DNA of 64,000 bases from the NCBI RefSeq assembly GCF_015223065.1, contig NZ_JADFBY010000002.1, forward strand, positions 372,001 through 436,000, given 5' to 3'. This stretch comes from Mucilaginibacter sp. JRF (GTDB lineage Bacteria; Bacteroidota; Bacteroidia; Sphingobacteriales; Sphingobacteriaceae). Position 1 is the stretch's first letter. Every line of letters begins with the position of its first letter. Below, piece by piece: positions 43,471-53,567 of the stretch. A program made the translations under genes and the position numbers. Under the pieces are notes generated by a model that was not told the origin of the DNA, made no database searches, and saw only the letters and a program-made list of their open reading frames with translations.

Positions 43471-44763
43471 TCAGAGTTGATCATGGGGCGAAACCTGTTT
43501 GAAAATTTGGGAAAGTAAAGCCGAAAATAAGACGTAACCGGCAAAAATATAGAAACCCGCTTGCAATGATGTGCCATTATTGGTTACTACTTTTAATGAG
43601 TTATCGTGAATGTTAAGCGCAGATAACTGGCTTTTTAGAATCCCGTTCAACCCGATATAGGTCATCAGCATACCAACGACCATTACATCTGCCATATCCC
43701 ATTTATGCAGTTCAAAAGTAAAGTAACGTATAACGTTATGCTGTGCAATGTTTTTTGGGCTTAACACATAAATACCCTTTGCAATTAATCTTAATAGTGG
43801 CAGAATCAGAATAAATAGCAGGATTAGTGCACCGACCACTATGGTATCAGGTTTTGATTGAGATAAGAGTGTGCCTACAATTCCCATGACGCTCTTATTC
43901 TGGTAAAATAACACCTGATTTTGGAAAAGTACTTCTTCTCCAAGTAGTTTCAGTTCGAGCGATTGGATGCGGGCGTCCACTTCAATTACCGGTACAACGG
44001 TACCTGTTATTAATAGCAGCAAAGCAAATAGCAGCGCGAAAATAAATAATGTGACTTGCAACTTTACGTATTTACGCAATATCCACCATAGCGCTAAAGC
44101 AGCTGTTATGCTTCCTGCTAAACCGTACACATAACGCAATAATATTATATCAATTTGCTCGAGTTTTTGATTAACTCGCTTATTGAAAGTAATTGGGTCA
44201 TTTACCTGATATTTTTTGTAAATGTATTGGGTTACGGCATAATTTGCTATCCTTACACTATCATATATCTGCCCGGTTAGCTGATCAAGTTTACTACCGG
44301 CAATACGCTTCAGCCGGCGTTCACTTTTCGGGCTGGCTATTTTCGCTACGATAGTGTTGGCGAAAGGTCGAACCTGCGCTTGTAACTCTGCCGAATCAAT
44401 CAGTGCGTTAAAAGCCATTTTTTTTAGCTTTCCACCTAAGCTTTTTTGGGGGCGGTTAATTTCACTAACTGTTTTCTTGACCAGCACGTGCATTTCGTTT
44501 TCTACGGTTTTCTGCAGATCTTTTCTATGCGAAGGAGTTATATGAAATTCTTGAAGCTGATGTTTAATTACATCCGCAATACGGTCTTGCCAGGCGTCTA
44601 TTGAAAACAGACCAAGGCTCACACTGTTGGAAAGGCTGTAATCTTCTTTGATCTTTTCGCGTTCAGCGGAAAGCTGATCGATACGCCATGCTGAAAACAC
44701 ACCGCCAGCCAGCAACATGCTAAGCCCTATCAATAAACCTATGGTATAAAACGAATACTTCAT
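43471..44763 (-). CDS. PqiA-like membrane protein (paralogue 2)
   Basis: A 430-residue membrane protein with an N-terminal helix (about 7-28), a large charged helical region (30-215), and a C-terminal block of four helices (about 215-430). The C-terminal ELHKWDMADVMVVGMLMTYIGLNG matches the conserved (W/D)MADV..I(G) core of the paraquat-inducible protein A family. It is a tandem duplicate of 44764-46080 and starts at the base after that gene's stop. Likely role is envelope lipid or stress homeostasis; inferred. Confidence 0.75.
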   Translation of the reverse strand: MKYSFYTIGLLIGLSMLLAGGVFSAWRIDQLSAEREKIKEDYSLSNSVSLGLFSIDAWQDRIADVIKHQLQEFHITPSHRKDLQKTVENEMHVLVKKTVSEINRPQKSLGGKLKKMAFNALIDSAELQAQVRPFANTIVAKIASPKSERRLKRIAGSKLDQLTGQIYDSVRIANYAVTQYIYKKYQVNDPITFNKRVNQKLEQIDIILLRYVYGLAGSITAALALWWILRKYVKLQVTLFIFALLFALLLLITGTVVPVIEVDARIQSLELKLLGEEVLFQNQVLFYQNKSVMGIVGTLLSQSKPDTIVVGALILLFILILPLLRLIAKGIYVLSPKNIAQHNVIRYFTFELHKWDMADVMVVGMLMTYIGLNGILKSQLSALNIHDNSLKVVTNNGTSLQAGFYIFAGYVLFSALLSQIFKQVSPHDQL

Positions 44764-46080
44764 TTAATGAGCGTCATAAGGTTTTATATACTTTAATATG
44801 GTCGACAATATCAGGCCGTAGAGTACGAAGCTGATGAATACGATATAGCCGGGTTGAAGCGCAGTATTGTTTGTTGATATAAGTGTCAGATCCTGAGAAC
44901 GGATATTCAGCAACGCTAATTGAGTGCTCAGCAAACCATTTAATCCAATGTACGTCATAAGTATAGCTATGACGATCACGTCCGCCATACTCCATTTTCC
45001 TGACTGAAAAGCAAAGAATTTAATAATCCGGTTTTCTGCTAAAGTTTTTCGGCCCAACAAATATACTCCTGTAGAACTCAGTTTAAGAACCGGAAACAGC
45101 ACACTGAAAGACAAAATCAATATTCCCACCGCTATTGAGTCGAATTCCGGTTGCTTTATCAAAACTTTTACTACGCCTAAAATACTTTTAGTTTCGTAGA
45201 ATAATACCTGGTCTTTAAAAACTACATGTTCACCAAGCAAAACAAAATCCAGGGTACTAATCCGGCAGTCTACTTCGATCATTGACGCGCTTAATCCGAC
45301 ACCCAACAAGATAAATGCAAAGAGGAGAGAAAGAATAAAAAGCGTAGGGTGCAGCTGCACGTTTTTACGAAGAACCCACCATAAACCCAGCACGAAAACT
45401 ATGCAGGCCAACATTAAAAAGCAGTATCGATACATCTCTGTCCGAATGTTTGCCAATAATGTATCCAGCTTTAAGTTAAGTGCAGTTTTCGATCCAACCT
45501 TATATTTATGATACATTTCATTGAACATCTTATGATTTGCCCGTAAAGCACTGTCTATGGGGCGTGCCTGTTGGAAATCAGTTAGTTTGTTCATGGCAAG
45601 GTCGCTCAATTTATTTTTTTGATGAGGATTGTCCGCTTTAGCGATGATGGTCTTTGCCATCGCCGGTACCTGGGCTTTGATCTTATCAGTATTAACAAAT
45701 GTTTTTACCGCCAGCTTGCGAATTTTACCTATAAGGCTTTCAGGCTTTTTATCCACCATAGCTTCAGCTTTATTGATTAGCGCGTAAAGCACTTCCTCAA
45801 TTTCAGTCTGAAGTTCTTTTTTTTGCGTTTTGGTAAGCTTAAAGTGTTTGACCTGGCGGTTGATTATTCCGGCAATTTCATCCTGCCACTGATCGACCGA
45901 CAATAAACCATAGGTGATACTATTGATCTCAGAATGATCAGCCTTAATTGCCTCTTGCTTCGCTGATAAGTCCTGCAAACGGTATCCGAAAAAGCATTCT
46001 GCGATCAACAATAACATTAAGCCCGTAATTAGTATAATCCTGGCAGCAGGCGAATGGGAAGTATCAGGAGTAGTGCTCAA
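44764..46080 (-). CDS. PqiA-like membrane protein (paralogue 1)
   Basis: A 438-residue protein with the same architecture as its downstream paralogue: N-terminal helix, long charged helical domain, then four C-terminal helices. Corresponding stretches are SGKWSMADVIVIAILMTYIGLNGLLSTQLALLN here and HKWDMADVMVVGMLMTYIGLNGILKSQLSALN there. The PqiA-like C-terminal core is shared. The pair is clearly a recent-to-old tandem duplication, diverged mainly in the helical domain. Function inferred only. Confidence 0.75.
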   Translation of the reverse strand: MSTTPDTSHSPAARIILITGLMLLLIAECFFGYRLQDLSAKQEAIKADHSEINSITYGLLSVDQWQDEIAGIINRQVKHFKLTKTQKKELQTEIEEVLYALINKAEAMVDKKPESLIGKIRKLAVKTFVNTDKIKAQVPAMAKTIIAKADNPHQKNKLSDLAMNKLTDFQQARPIDSALRANHKMFNEMYHKYKVGSKTALNLKLDTLLANIRTEMYRYCFLMLACIVFVLGLWWVLRKNVQLHPTLFILSLLFAFILLGVGLSASMIEVDCRISTLDFVLLGEHVVFKDQVLFYETKSILGVVKVLIKQPEFDSIAVGILILSFSVLFPVLKLSSTGVYLLGRKTLAENRIIKFFAFQSGKWSMADVIVIAILMTYIGLNGLLSTQLALLNIRSQDLTLISTNNTALQPGYIVFISFVLYGLILSTILKYIKPYDAH

Positions 46081-46338
46081 GGAAGTTGAAGTTGATGAGT
46101 GTATTAACCCAAATGCAGTGGGATTGTTTATATCTTCAAAAGGTTAAATGCAAATTAAATTATTACGACAGTATTTTAATTATAAATTGAAACATTTGGT
46201 CTGTCTTATAGTTATAAATATATCTCCTCTAATCAGGTTACTACACACAAATTATTGGTCGGCTTAAAACAAACTGCTGAGACCAATGGCATTGTGCCGG
46301 AATGCACTATTCAAATTCAAAAAATAAAAAGTATTATA

Positions 46339-47514
46339 ATGGAAAAGACTAATCAGCATAATGATTTAATCGAATCATCTCCAGACCTTTTAAATAATGT
46401 ACAGCGTTTAAATAAGGTTAAGCAAATACATAACAAATTCAGGCAAAGTATATGGCTGGACTTTATTGACCGGCAAATTATGAACTCGGGTAAGCTAAAG
46501 CAGTTAATTGATGAGGATGGTATACGTGGAGTTACATCAAATCCGGCAATTTTTGAGCAAGCAATATCTTCAAGTGAAGACTATGATGCCGATATTTTGC
46601 ATATGGCCAAAACGGACATTGATCCCGACAATATTTTTTTTAGTCTCGCTATTAAAGATATTCAACAGGCCGCTGATTTGTTCTCACACGTTTATAATGA
46701 GGAAGTAAGTGGTGCTGATGGTTATGTAAGTTTAGAGGTATCTCCAATGTTTGCAATGGACGAAGATGCTACTATAAGACAGGCGCGGGAGCTATGGGAA
46801 AAGGTTGATCGTAGAAACGTAATGATCAAGATTCCCGGAACTTTGCCTTGTATTCCGGCCATACGTACTGCAATTGGTGAAGGTATTAATATAAATGTAA
46901 CGCTGTTATTTGGCCTTGAACGCTACGAAGCTGTTGCGCTTGCCTACATCGAAGGATTGGAAAATCGTTTGGCCTCTGGTCAGTCCATCAGTCAGATTGC
47001 ATCCGTAGCAAGTTTTTTTTTAAGCCGAATTGATTTACATATTGATCCAATTTTAGAAGAAAAGAATCTTAATGAACTGAAAGGCGAAGCGGCGATCGCT
47101 GCTGCTAAATCTGCTTATAATTTATATAAGCAGTTATTCAGCGGTGACCGTTGGCAAAGGTTAGCCAGCGCAGGCGCCAAACCGCAGCGCTTATTATGGG
47201 CCAGTACAGGCAATAAAAATCCGGCTTACCGGGATACAAGATATATTGAGGAATTAATAGGAGAGAATACAGTTAATACAGCCCCTTTAAACACAATTGA
47301 TGCTTTTAGAGATCATGGATCAGCGGAAGCGAAATTAGAAAAAGGACAGGATCACGCGCAGCGTGTTCTACAGATGCTTGACAATAACGGAATTGATATG
47401 CAAGAAGTAGCACTTCAACTTGAAAAAGAGGGTATTCAAAAGTTCGAAGAGCCTTACAAGAAACTAATGGCCGCTATCACGCAAAAAATCAGTGATAAAA
47501 AAAACTCCATGTAA
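46339..47514 (+). CDS. tal: Transaldolase
   Basis: A 391-residue transaldolase of the longer bacterial type. The N-terminal SIWLDFIDRQIMNSGKLKQLIDEDGIRGVTSNPAIFEQAI and the Schiff-base lysine in NVMIKIPGT (about residue 140) define the enzyme, which exchanges three-carbon dihydroxyacetone units in the pentose phosphate pathway. The ATG at 46339 is chosen; the frame also opens at 46255 but that segment looks non-coding. It would complement the transketolase pair at the other end of the window. Here it sits among stress genes. Confidence 0.95.
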   Translation: MEKTNQHNDLIESSPDLLNNVQRLNKVKQIHNKFRQSIWLDFIDRQIMNSGKLKQLIDEDGIRGVTSNPAIFEQAISSSEDYDADILHMAKTDIDPDNIFFSLAIKDIQQAADLFSHVYNEEVSGADGYVSLEVSPMFAMDEDATIRQARELWEKVDRRNVMIKIPGTLPCIPAIRTAIGEGININVTLLFGLERYEAVALAYIEGLENRLASGQSISQIASVASFFLSRIDLHIDPILEEKNLNELKGEAAIAAAKSAYNLYKQLFSGDRWQRLASAGAKPQRLLWASTGNKNPAYRDTRYIEELIGENTVNTAPLNTIDAFRDHGSAEAKLEKGQDHAQRVLQMLDNNGIDMQEVALQLEKEGIQKFEEPYKKLMAAITQKISDKKNSM

Positions 47515-47589
47515 ATTATAAGCCATACTTAAACAATCTAGGCTCGAATATGGCATGTATTAACCAATACTTAATAAAAACAATAACAA

Positions 47590-48171
47590 ATGAAAAAATT
47601 TACTTTAATTACAGCCTTTGCACTAACAGCTTTGAGCTTTTCCGCTAACGCGCAAATTCAAAAGGGAAATGTATTTGTGGGCGGCAATTTTGCCAACCTT
47701 AATCTGGGGTTAGATGATTCTAAGATATTTAGTATTGACGTAACACCAAAAGCGGCGTGGTTTATTCAAGACAACATTGCAGTTGGCGGTTATTTGAATT
47801 TCGGATTGCAAACTGCTAAAGAAAGCAGCACCACTACCACTTATGGCATAGGCGCATTAGGCCGCTATTATACTGGGAAAGATGTTGAAGTACTTCGCCA
47901 CGGAAGAATCTTCGCAGAAGGTACAGTTGGAATAGGAGGTATTAACGTTACAGATGGTGGCGGTCATACCAACGGCTTAAATTTTGGATTTGGACCAGGA
48001 TTCGCATACTTTATTACACCCAATATAGGGTTAGAAACTTTGCTGAAATATAATGGTACTACCGGTTTTGGTAACGCCGGTTATCAAAGCAATCTGAATT
48101 TATCATTTGGATTACAGATTTACTTACCCGGTAAAAGTACTGCCAACAAAGTGATGGGGGATGTAAAATAA
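47590..48171 (+). CDS. Small outer-membrane beta-barrel protein
   Basis: A 193-residue protein with a signal peptide (1-22, ending SANA) and an OmpA-like/porin-fold eight-strand barrel. Alternating segments such as GNVFVGGNFANLNLGL, VTPKAAWFIQDNIAVGGYLNFGLQTA and LNFGFGPGFAYFITPNIGLETLLKYNGT are seen. It lies 75 bp after transaldolase, and a strong terminator follows at 48196. Ligand unknown. Confidence 0.85.
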   Translation: MKKFTLITAFALTALSFSANAQIQKGNVFVGGNFANLNLGLDDSKIFSIDVTPKAAWFIQDNIAVGGYLNFGLQTAKESSTTTTYGIGALGRYYTGKDVEVLRHGRIFAEGTVGIGGINVTDGGGHTNGLNFGFGPGFAYFITPNIGLETLLKYNGTTGFGNAGYQSNLNLSFGLQIYLPGKSTANKVMGDVK

Positions 48172-48195
48172 TTTAATATCAAAGCCTTTGATGGA

Positions 48196-48231
48196 TGTCT
48201 ATCGTGTAATGATCACGATAGACATTTTTTT
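48196..48231 (+). terminator. Rho-independent terminator of OMP gene
   Basis: TGTCTATCGTG (48196-48206) pairs perfectly with CACGATAGACA (48214-48224), followed by seven Ts. Confidence 0.9.
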
Positions 48232-48423
48232 CGTCCTGAGTAATTTACAAAATTTGCTTTTTGCAGATTATTCATATCATCTTCATACCATATCTTCTGA
48301 AAGTTCAGTAATTTACCACCAACGTTGGAGATTGCAATGGTTTCAAAGACTAACGTTTGCCGGGTAATACTATTCAAATGCTTGCAGCATTGTAAAGCTT
48401 TTCATGTGATTAAAAAATGTCAA

Positions 48424-48455
48424 AAAATAAGGCTGCCTTTCAGCAACCTTATTTT
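48424..48455 (-). terminator. Terminator of DUF892 gene
   Basis: AAAATAAGG-CTGC and GCA-A-CCTTATTTT form a stem with one bulge. It lies 25 bp downstream of the minus-strand stop at 48480. Confidence 0.6.
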
Positions 48456-48479
48456 ATAATCAATTGAATCAGGTTAAGA

Positions 48480-49007
48480 TTATTCAGCAACAGCTTCAGT
48501 GTTCACTAAACTTTCCGCAATAGCGGTTAGCGCTTCATCAGTAGCTTTTTCATCGTCCAGTGTTTGCTGTAATAAGTCGGCAACGTCCTGATGCCCCATT
48601 GCCGCAGCTAACGTGCGTAAACCGCCATAAGTAGCGATCTCATAATGCTCTACCTTTTGCGCACCTAAGATCAATCCACAATCCCGTATCATCGTGCCTT
48701 TTTCAGTGTCTTCAATAATACCGCTGGCTTCCTCCAAAATTCCCACCATTGCATCGCATTTTTTTGCCGCGGCTTTTTCACCCAGCAGTTCGAATACTTT
48801 TTCTAAAGTTTCAACGTGGGTTTTAGTTTCTCCAAGATGTTTATCAAAGGCCGCTGCGAGTTCTGGGCTTGTAGCCGCTTTTTTCATTTTAGGCAGCGAG
48901 GTAGCCAGGTGTTTTTCAGCCCAGTAAATATCTTTTAATTCGTCTACGAAAAATTCATGAAATTCTGAATTTTCCATTTTTCCTGTTTTTGATGTTGTCG
49001 TTTTCAT
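48480..49007 (-). CDS. Ferritin-like DUF892 protein (YciE/YciF type)
   Basis: A 175-residue four-helix-bundle protein of the DUF892 family. Conserved parts are FHEFFVDELKDIYWAEKHLATSLPKMKKAATSPELAAAFDKHLGETKTHVETLEKVFELLG and VEHYEIATYGGLRTLAAAMG, with the Glu/His positions of a di-iron site. These proteins are induced by osmotic and oxidative stress. It is paired with manganese catalase 19 bp upstream (same operon) and has a distant homologue at 58308. Confidence 0.92.
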   Translation of the reverse strand: MKTTTSKTGKMENSEFHEFFVDELKDIYWAEKHLATSLPKMKKAATSPELAAAFDKHLGETKTHVETLEKVFELLGEKAAAKKCDAMVGILEEASGIIEDTEKGTMIRDCGLILGAQKVEHYEIATYGGLRTLAAAMGHQDVADLLQQTLDDEKATDEALTAIAESLVNTEAVAE

Positions 49008-49026
49008 GGTATTGATGCGTTATTTA

Positions 49027-49968
49027 TTAATTTGCTAGTGTTTGATAATTACTCCATTGCGCTACGCCTGAAGGTTCAGCTTGTTTCTCCTCGGCACTTT
49101 TAATTTCGCTCATTTTCCTATCAAGCTCTTCAGCTTGCTTTGATTCAGTGCTGAAATCTTCCGGTAATTTGGTTTGTCCAACACTTTCCTGAGCTTGTGT
49201 TAGAGGATCAGAAACATATACCCAATTTTTGTCCATGCCGGGCATTTCGCCCTCATTCCAAGGACCTCTGACCGTACCGGCAGACATATTATAAACATTT
49301 TGCAGATATCGGGGATCAGCGCCCAGAACGCCCGGCGGGAAATTATCCGGGATACTATTCAGTGCTGCCTCGAACATCTTATAGTGAGTCACTTCTCTTG
49401 TCATTAAAAAAGACAGTGTTTCGTGGATATAAGGATCGTCCGTGAATTTCATCAGGTGCTCGTACACCAGTTTGGCTCTTGATTCCGAGGCCAGATTTGT
49501 TCGCAGGTCAACTGTAAGGTCACCGTTAGAGTTTACATATGAGGCACACCACGGAATACCCTGGCTGTTACGGGGAGTTACTCCACCGCCAGTGATGATA
49601 GCGAATTGCGGATTGGCTGACAGAGCCGCGTGGATCACACTTTCTTTTTCTGCCTTGCCGTTCATGGCTACCATAAAGTCAGTCTGTTCAGCGGCATCCT
49701 TTAATTCGCCGTTCACACCTTTTAGTAACATCTGGATAGTAGCGCCGACGATCTCCAGGTGACTGAATTCTTCCGTGGCAATATCCATCAGCATATCGTA
49801 CTTATCCGGATGCGCGGCCTTAGCGCCGAATGCCTGCGTAAAATATTGCATAGCCGCGGCTAATTCGCCGTTCTCTCCGCCGAATTGCTCTAACAGTAAG
49901 TTGGCAAAACGCGGGTCAGGGCGCGACACCCTGGCATTAAATTGTAGGTCTTTTACATGATGAAACAT
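49027..49968 (-). CDS. Manganese catalase
   Basis: A 313-residue member of the dimanganese catalase family. Conserved helices include GENGELAAAMQYFTQAF, MDIATEEFSHLEIVGATIQML and REVTHYKMFEAALN, containing the Glu/His ligands of the di-Mn centre. It decomposes hydrogen peroxide in the cytoplasm. It heads a two-gene operon with the DUF892 gene. The C-terminal extension (about 265-313) is charged and disordered, as in many members. Confidence 0.95.
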   Translation of the reverse strand: MFHHVKDLQFNARVSRPDPRFANLLLEQFGGENGELAAAMQYFTQAFGAKAAHPDKYDMLMDIATEEFSHLEIVGATIQMLLKGVNGELKDAAEQTDFMVAMNGKAEKESVIHAALSANPQFAIITGGGVTPRNSQGIPWCASYVNSNGDLTVDLRTNLASESRAKLVYEHLMKFTDDPYIHETLSFLMTREVTHYKMFEAALNSIPDNFPPGVLGADPRYLQNVYNMSAGTVRGPWNEGEMPGMDKNWVYVSDPLTQAQESVGQTKLPEDFSTESKQAEELDRKMSEIKSAEEKQAEPSGVAQWSNYQTLAN

Positions 49969-50378
49969 GATGCTCGTTTTAATATTCGTAAGTAGATGAT
50001 TTATTCCAGGATAAAATCCCGGTAAGGAGAGTTTATGATGTATAAATACAACCTTCCCACATCTATTATGTTTTAACTATTGAATAAATAATTATTAAAA
50101 TAATTAAATATTGTTGTGCCTGCTTTCCTGGCAGATCAGTAGTAATCAATAGTGGGGCATCCATGACTGCACCGTTATATCACAAACCCACCTCCTGGCT
50201 GAATGATAGATACTTTGATATTTAAATATGCTAATGCGCCCCTTGTTCTTCCTATCAGATCTGAAGTTTCGACGTAACCCGGTGGTTTATTTAACGAATA
50301 AATATGAATGGGGACTACTTGGGTTACTTTCAGAACATGAGCAGCGCAACCTATTAGTTCAAAAGATAGGCGCAAACA
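49969..50378. other. Gene-free region between catalase operon and DUF4385
   Basis: A 410-bp stretch, AT-rich near 50064-50115. A 66-residue frame at 50175-50375 (minus) shows no family features, so no gene is claimed. The promoter of the catalase operon should be in its left part. Confidence 0.55.
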
Positions 50379-50864
50379 TTAACCACGTTCTTTTTTCCAG
50401 GTAGCTTTCATTGCAACATAAGTTTCGTTCTGCTCCGCATCTTTCCATTTGGCATAAAAAACGGATGCTGATTTTGCTTTTTCGTCATCCCCCGTTCCTC
50501 GTTGTAATAAAGCATAATTGTTTTCGGCGTCATATTTACGGCCACCCTTGTAATTCGCGTATCGTCGGGCACGGGTGTAACCCATTTGCAAATATTTCCG
50601 CGCCATATCTGCACCTACAAAATCGCCGTAAAAAAGGTATCCTAAGAATTGAGCGTAGATCTTATTGCTGCTTTCAACAGCGATGGCCTCGGTTTTAAAG
50701 CGCCAGTTCTGACCGATCTCGCTCTTATAAGGTTCACAGATCAATACACCCTGTTCTCCTTTGCCTACGCGGTATAGTTCCGGATGTTTACGGTAATCGA
50801 CGTAGGGTTTCCAAGCGTATTTTTTATTATTGAAATTCAGGTAGGACGGCGTATCTTTTCTCAT
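50379..50864 (-). CDS. DUF4385 domain-containing protein
   Basis: A 161-residue protein of the DUF4385 family, recognised from YLNFNNKKYAWKPYVDYRKHPELYRVGKGEQGVLICEPYKSEI and GADMARKYLQMGYTRARRYANYKGGRKYD. It is basic and aromatic-rich, suggesting nucleic-acid contact, but function is unknown. Its start overlaps the stop of the UvrA-like gene by 4 bp, so translation is coupled and a DNA-repair link is plausible (inferred). Confidence 0.9.
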   Translation of the reverse strand: MRKDTPSYLNFNNKKYAWKPYVDYRKHPELYRVGKGEQGVLICEPYKSEIGQNWRFKTEAIAVESSNKIYAQFLGYLFYGDFVGADMARKYLQMGYTRARRYANYKGGRKYDAENNYALLQRGTGDDEKAKSASVFYAKWKDAEQNETYVAMKATWKKERG

Positions 50865-53383
50865 AAATGTTTAGCCAGATAATGGGCCGTCCGGCTTTGC
50901 TTGTTTTTGATGATATCTACTGGCTTCCCTTCGGCTACAATTTTGCCACCTGCTTCACCTGCACAAGGCCCGATATCGATCACCCAGTCGCTTGCAGCAA
51001 TTACCTCCATGTCGTGCTCCACCAATATTACTGTATTTCCGGCATCAACGAGGCGGTTGAGTTGCAGCAGCAAACGCTCTACATCGGAGGGGTGAAGGCC
51101 GGTAGTCGGTTCATCCAGGATGTAGAGGGTTTGGCCGTGTTGCGCTCGCTGTAACTCAGTAGCCAGTTTGATGCGCTGCGCTTCACCGCCGCTCAGTTCA
51201 GTAGCGGGCTGTCCCAGTCGCAGGTATCCTAAACCCACTTCACGGACTACTTCTAATGCCCGGCTGATCGCAGGCTCTTCATCAAAAAAATCGGCAGCTT
51301 CATCAACGGTCAATCCCAGTACCTCGGCAATATTCTTGTCTTTATACTGCACTTCCAGTGTTTTGGGGTTATAGCGGGTACCGCCACAGGTAGGGCAAGG
51401 TGTGTAGACACTTGGCAGGAAAAGCAGCTCCACCATGACCATCCCTTCTCCCTCACAATGCGGGCACCGGCCTTTGGCAACATTGAATGAAAAACGCCCG
51501 GCATCGAATTTACGCGCTTTAGCCGCCGGGGTTGCCGCGAATAATTTTCGTACATGATCGAACAGACCTGTATAGGTGGCCAGGTTGGAACGCGGCGTGC
51601 GCCCAATGGGTTTCTGATCGACGACCACCAACCGTTTGAGCGCTTTCATGCCGCTAACGATGCGGCCGCCTGTGGTTTCTATTTCGGTTTGTTCCAATGG
51701 ATCAGCCTCGGTATCTCCCATGATATCTAACTGTAAACCGAGCTGTTCAGCTACCAGTTCCACCAATACCTGGCTGACGAGGCTGCTCTTACCAGAGCCT
51801 GATACCCCGGTCACACTCGTTAAGACGCTCAAAGGAAAGGCCACATTCAGGTTTAAAAGGTTATTGCGGCTGATACCTTCCAGTTTTAACCAATCTGTTG
51901 CGATACGCGGATCACTTACACCTTTAACCGCATCCTCATAAATATAATGACGGGTCAAAGATTCTTTGACATTCCGTAAGCCCTCCGGCAAGCCGCTATA
52001 TAAAATGTGCCCGCCGTTTTCACCGGCTGCGGGGCCAACATCCACGATCCAATCCGCATGTCGGATCACATCGATCTCATGTTCCACTACAAACAAAGAA
52101 TTCCCCGCAGCTTTCAGCTTATCCAAAGCCCGTAAAAGTGCTTCGGTATCGGCGGGATGCAGACCTGCCGATGGCTCGTCCAAAACATACACCACTCCAA
52201 ACAAGTTGGAGCGTACTTGTGTGGCCAGCCTTAACCGCTGCAATTCGCCCGGAGATAAGGTCGGTGTGCTTCTTTCTACGGTCAGGTAACCCAAACCAAG
52301 GTCAAGCATTACCTGCAAACGTGCCACAAAGTCTTCCGCGATGCGTTTGGCGACCACTACTTTTTCCGGATGTGCAGCTGCCATTTTCTTTAGAGCAGCA
52401 GCCTCGCCCTTGGCGTAAGGCCCGAAGATAGCTGCCAGCTTATCCAGCGATAGCCTTGATAGTTCTGCAATATCATAACCTGCAAATTTGACCGATAAAG
52501 ATTCCTGCCGAAGTCGCTTGCCATGACAAAGCGGGCATTCGCTGCTCAGCATATACTGGCTGACCCGCTTTTTCATCAGCGCGCTTTGGGAGTTGGCGAA
52601 TGTATGCCTGACGTAGCGTCTTGCACCGGTGAATGTCCCCATATAATCTGGCTGGCGTTTGTTCTTAATAAAGCGCTGGATCTCCTCGTGTGTATAACCG
52701 GAATAAACCGGCACCACCGGTTGCTCCTCTGTAAATAATATCCAGTCCCTGTCTTCTTTGGGCAGGTCCTTCCAGGGAACATCAATATTGTAACCCATCG
52801 TAGTCAGGATATCCCGTTGATTTTGTCCCTGCCAGGCGGAAGGCCAGGCGGCTATTGCTTTTTCACGGATCGTCAGTGTATCATCTGGTACCATTGTTTT
52901 TTCCGTGATCTCATATATACGTCCCAGGCCATGGCATTCGATGCAGGCACCTTGCGGCGTATTAGGCGAAAACGATTCGGCGTAGATGATACCTTGACCT
53001 TCAGGGTAATCGCCGGCACGGGAATACAGCATCCGTAGTAAATTAGATAAGGTAGTGACGCTGCCTACTGATGACCGTGTGCTGACTGCACCCCGTTGCT
53101 GCTGTAATGCTACAGCCGGAGGCAGGCCTTCGATCTCGTCCACTTCCGGGATGGCCATTTGATTGAACAAACGGCGGGCATAGGGAGATACCGATTCCAG
53201 GTAACGGCGTTGCGCTTCGGCGAATAGGGTACCGAAAGCGAGTGAAGATTTTCCAGAGCCGGAGATGCCCGTAAATACGACCAGCGCGTCACGCGGAATA
53301 TCAAGGTTGACGTTCTTCAGGTTGTGTTCGCGTGCACCGCGGACACGGACAAAGCCGGAGAGATCGGTTTCATTCTTAAACAT
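50861..53383 (-). CDS. Short UvrA paralogue (UvrA2-like ABC ATPase)
   Basis: An 840-residue tandem ABC ATPase of the UvrA family, about 100 residues shorter than housekeeping UvrA. The first Walker [10 protein letters not shown] is at 39-47, the second GVSGSGKSS near 527. Zinc-type motifs CIECHG (about 146), CPLCHG (about 283) and the CPHCEG/CPTCGG pair (about 640-665) are kept, as are [12 protein letters not shown] signatures. The missing length is consistent with loss of the UvrB-binding domain, as in UvrA2 and drug-resistance homologues. It probably binds DNA or intercalators. It heads the operon with DUF4385. Confidence 0.9.
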   Translation of the reverse strand: MFKNETDLSGFVRVRGAREHNLKNVNLDIPRDALVVFTGISGSGKSSLAFGTLFAEAQRRYLESVSPYARRLFNQMAIPEVDEIEGLPPAVALQQQRGAVSTRSSVGSVTTLSNLLRMLYSRAGDYPEGQGIIYAESFSPNTPQGACIECHGLGRIYEITEKTMVPDDTLTIREKAIAAWPSAWQGQNQRDILTTMGYNIDVPWKDLPKEDRDWILFTEEQPVVPVYSGYTHEEIQRFIKNKRQPDYMGTFTGARRYVRHTFANSQSALMKKRVSQYMLSSECPLCHGKRLRQESLSVKFAGYDIAELSRLSLDKLAAIFGPYAKGEAAALKKMAAAHPEKVVVAKRIAEDFVARLQVMLDLGLGYLTVERSTPTLSPGELQRLRLATQVRSNLFGVVYVLDEPSAGLHPADTEALLRALDKLKAAGNSLFVVEHEIDVIRHADWIVDVGPAAGENGGHILYSGLPEGLRNVKESLTRHYIYEDAVKGVSDPRIATDWLKLEGISRNNLLNLNVAFPLSVLTSVTGVSGSGKSSLVSQVLVELVAEQLGLQLDIMGDTEADPLEQTEIETTGGRIVSGMKALKRLVVVDQKPIGRTPRSNLATYTGLFDHVRKLFAATPAAKARKFDAGRFSFNVAKGRCPHCEGEGMVMVELLFLPSVYTPCPTCGGTRYNPKTLEVQYKDKNIAEVLGLTVDEAADFFDEEPAISRALEVVREVGLGYLRLGQPATELSGGEAQRIKLATELQRAQHGQTLYILDEPTTGLHPSDVERLLLQLNRLVDAGNTVILVEHDMEVIAASDWVIDIGPCAGEAGGKIVAEGKPVDIIKNKQSRTAHYLAKHL

Positions 53384-53567
53384 GCCATTTAAACGAGAAA
53401 GAGATCGCTAAGTTTTTAAGGATACAAATTGAGTACTGGAATTGTATTTTATTATGAAGTAAATATTTGTCAGTCAGGTTAAATCTATTCTGTGGTTTTA
53501 TTGTTGAACAAAAGCAAACACCGCGATGGATCAACTTTAAGAATAACGCACTCTCAATTAATTAAAT

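Larger units (their letters stand above)
48172..48479. other. Gene-free gap with two terminators
   Basis: It holds the terminator of the barrel gene at 48196-48231 and that of the ferritin-like gene at 48424-48455. Between them no gene is seen. Confidence 0.7.

Noticed and set aside
50175..50375. 66-residue minus-strand frame
   Set aside because: No family resemblance, and no promoter or partner gene.
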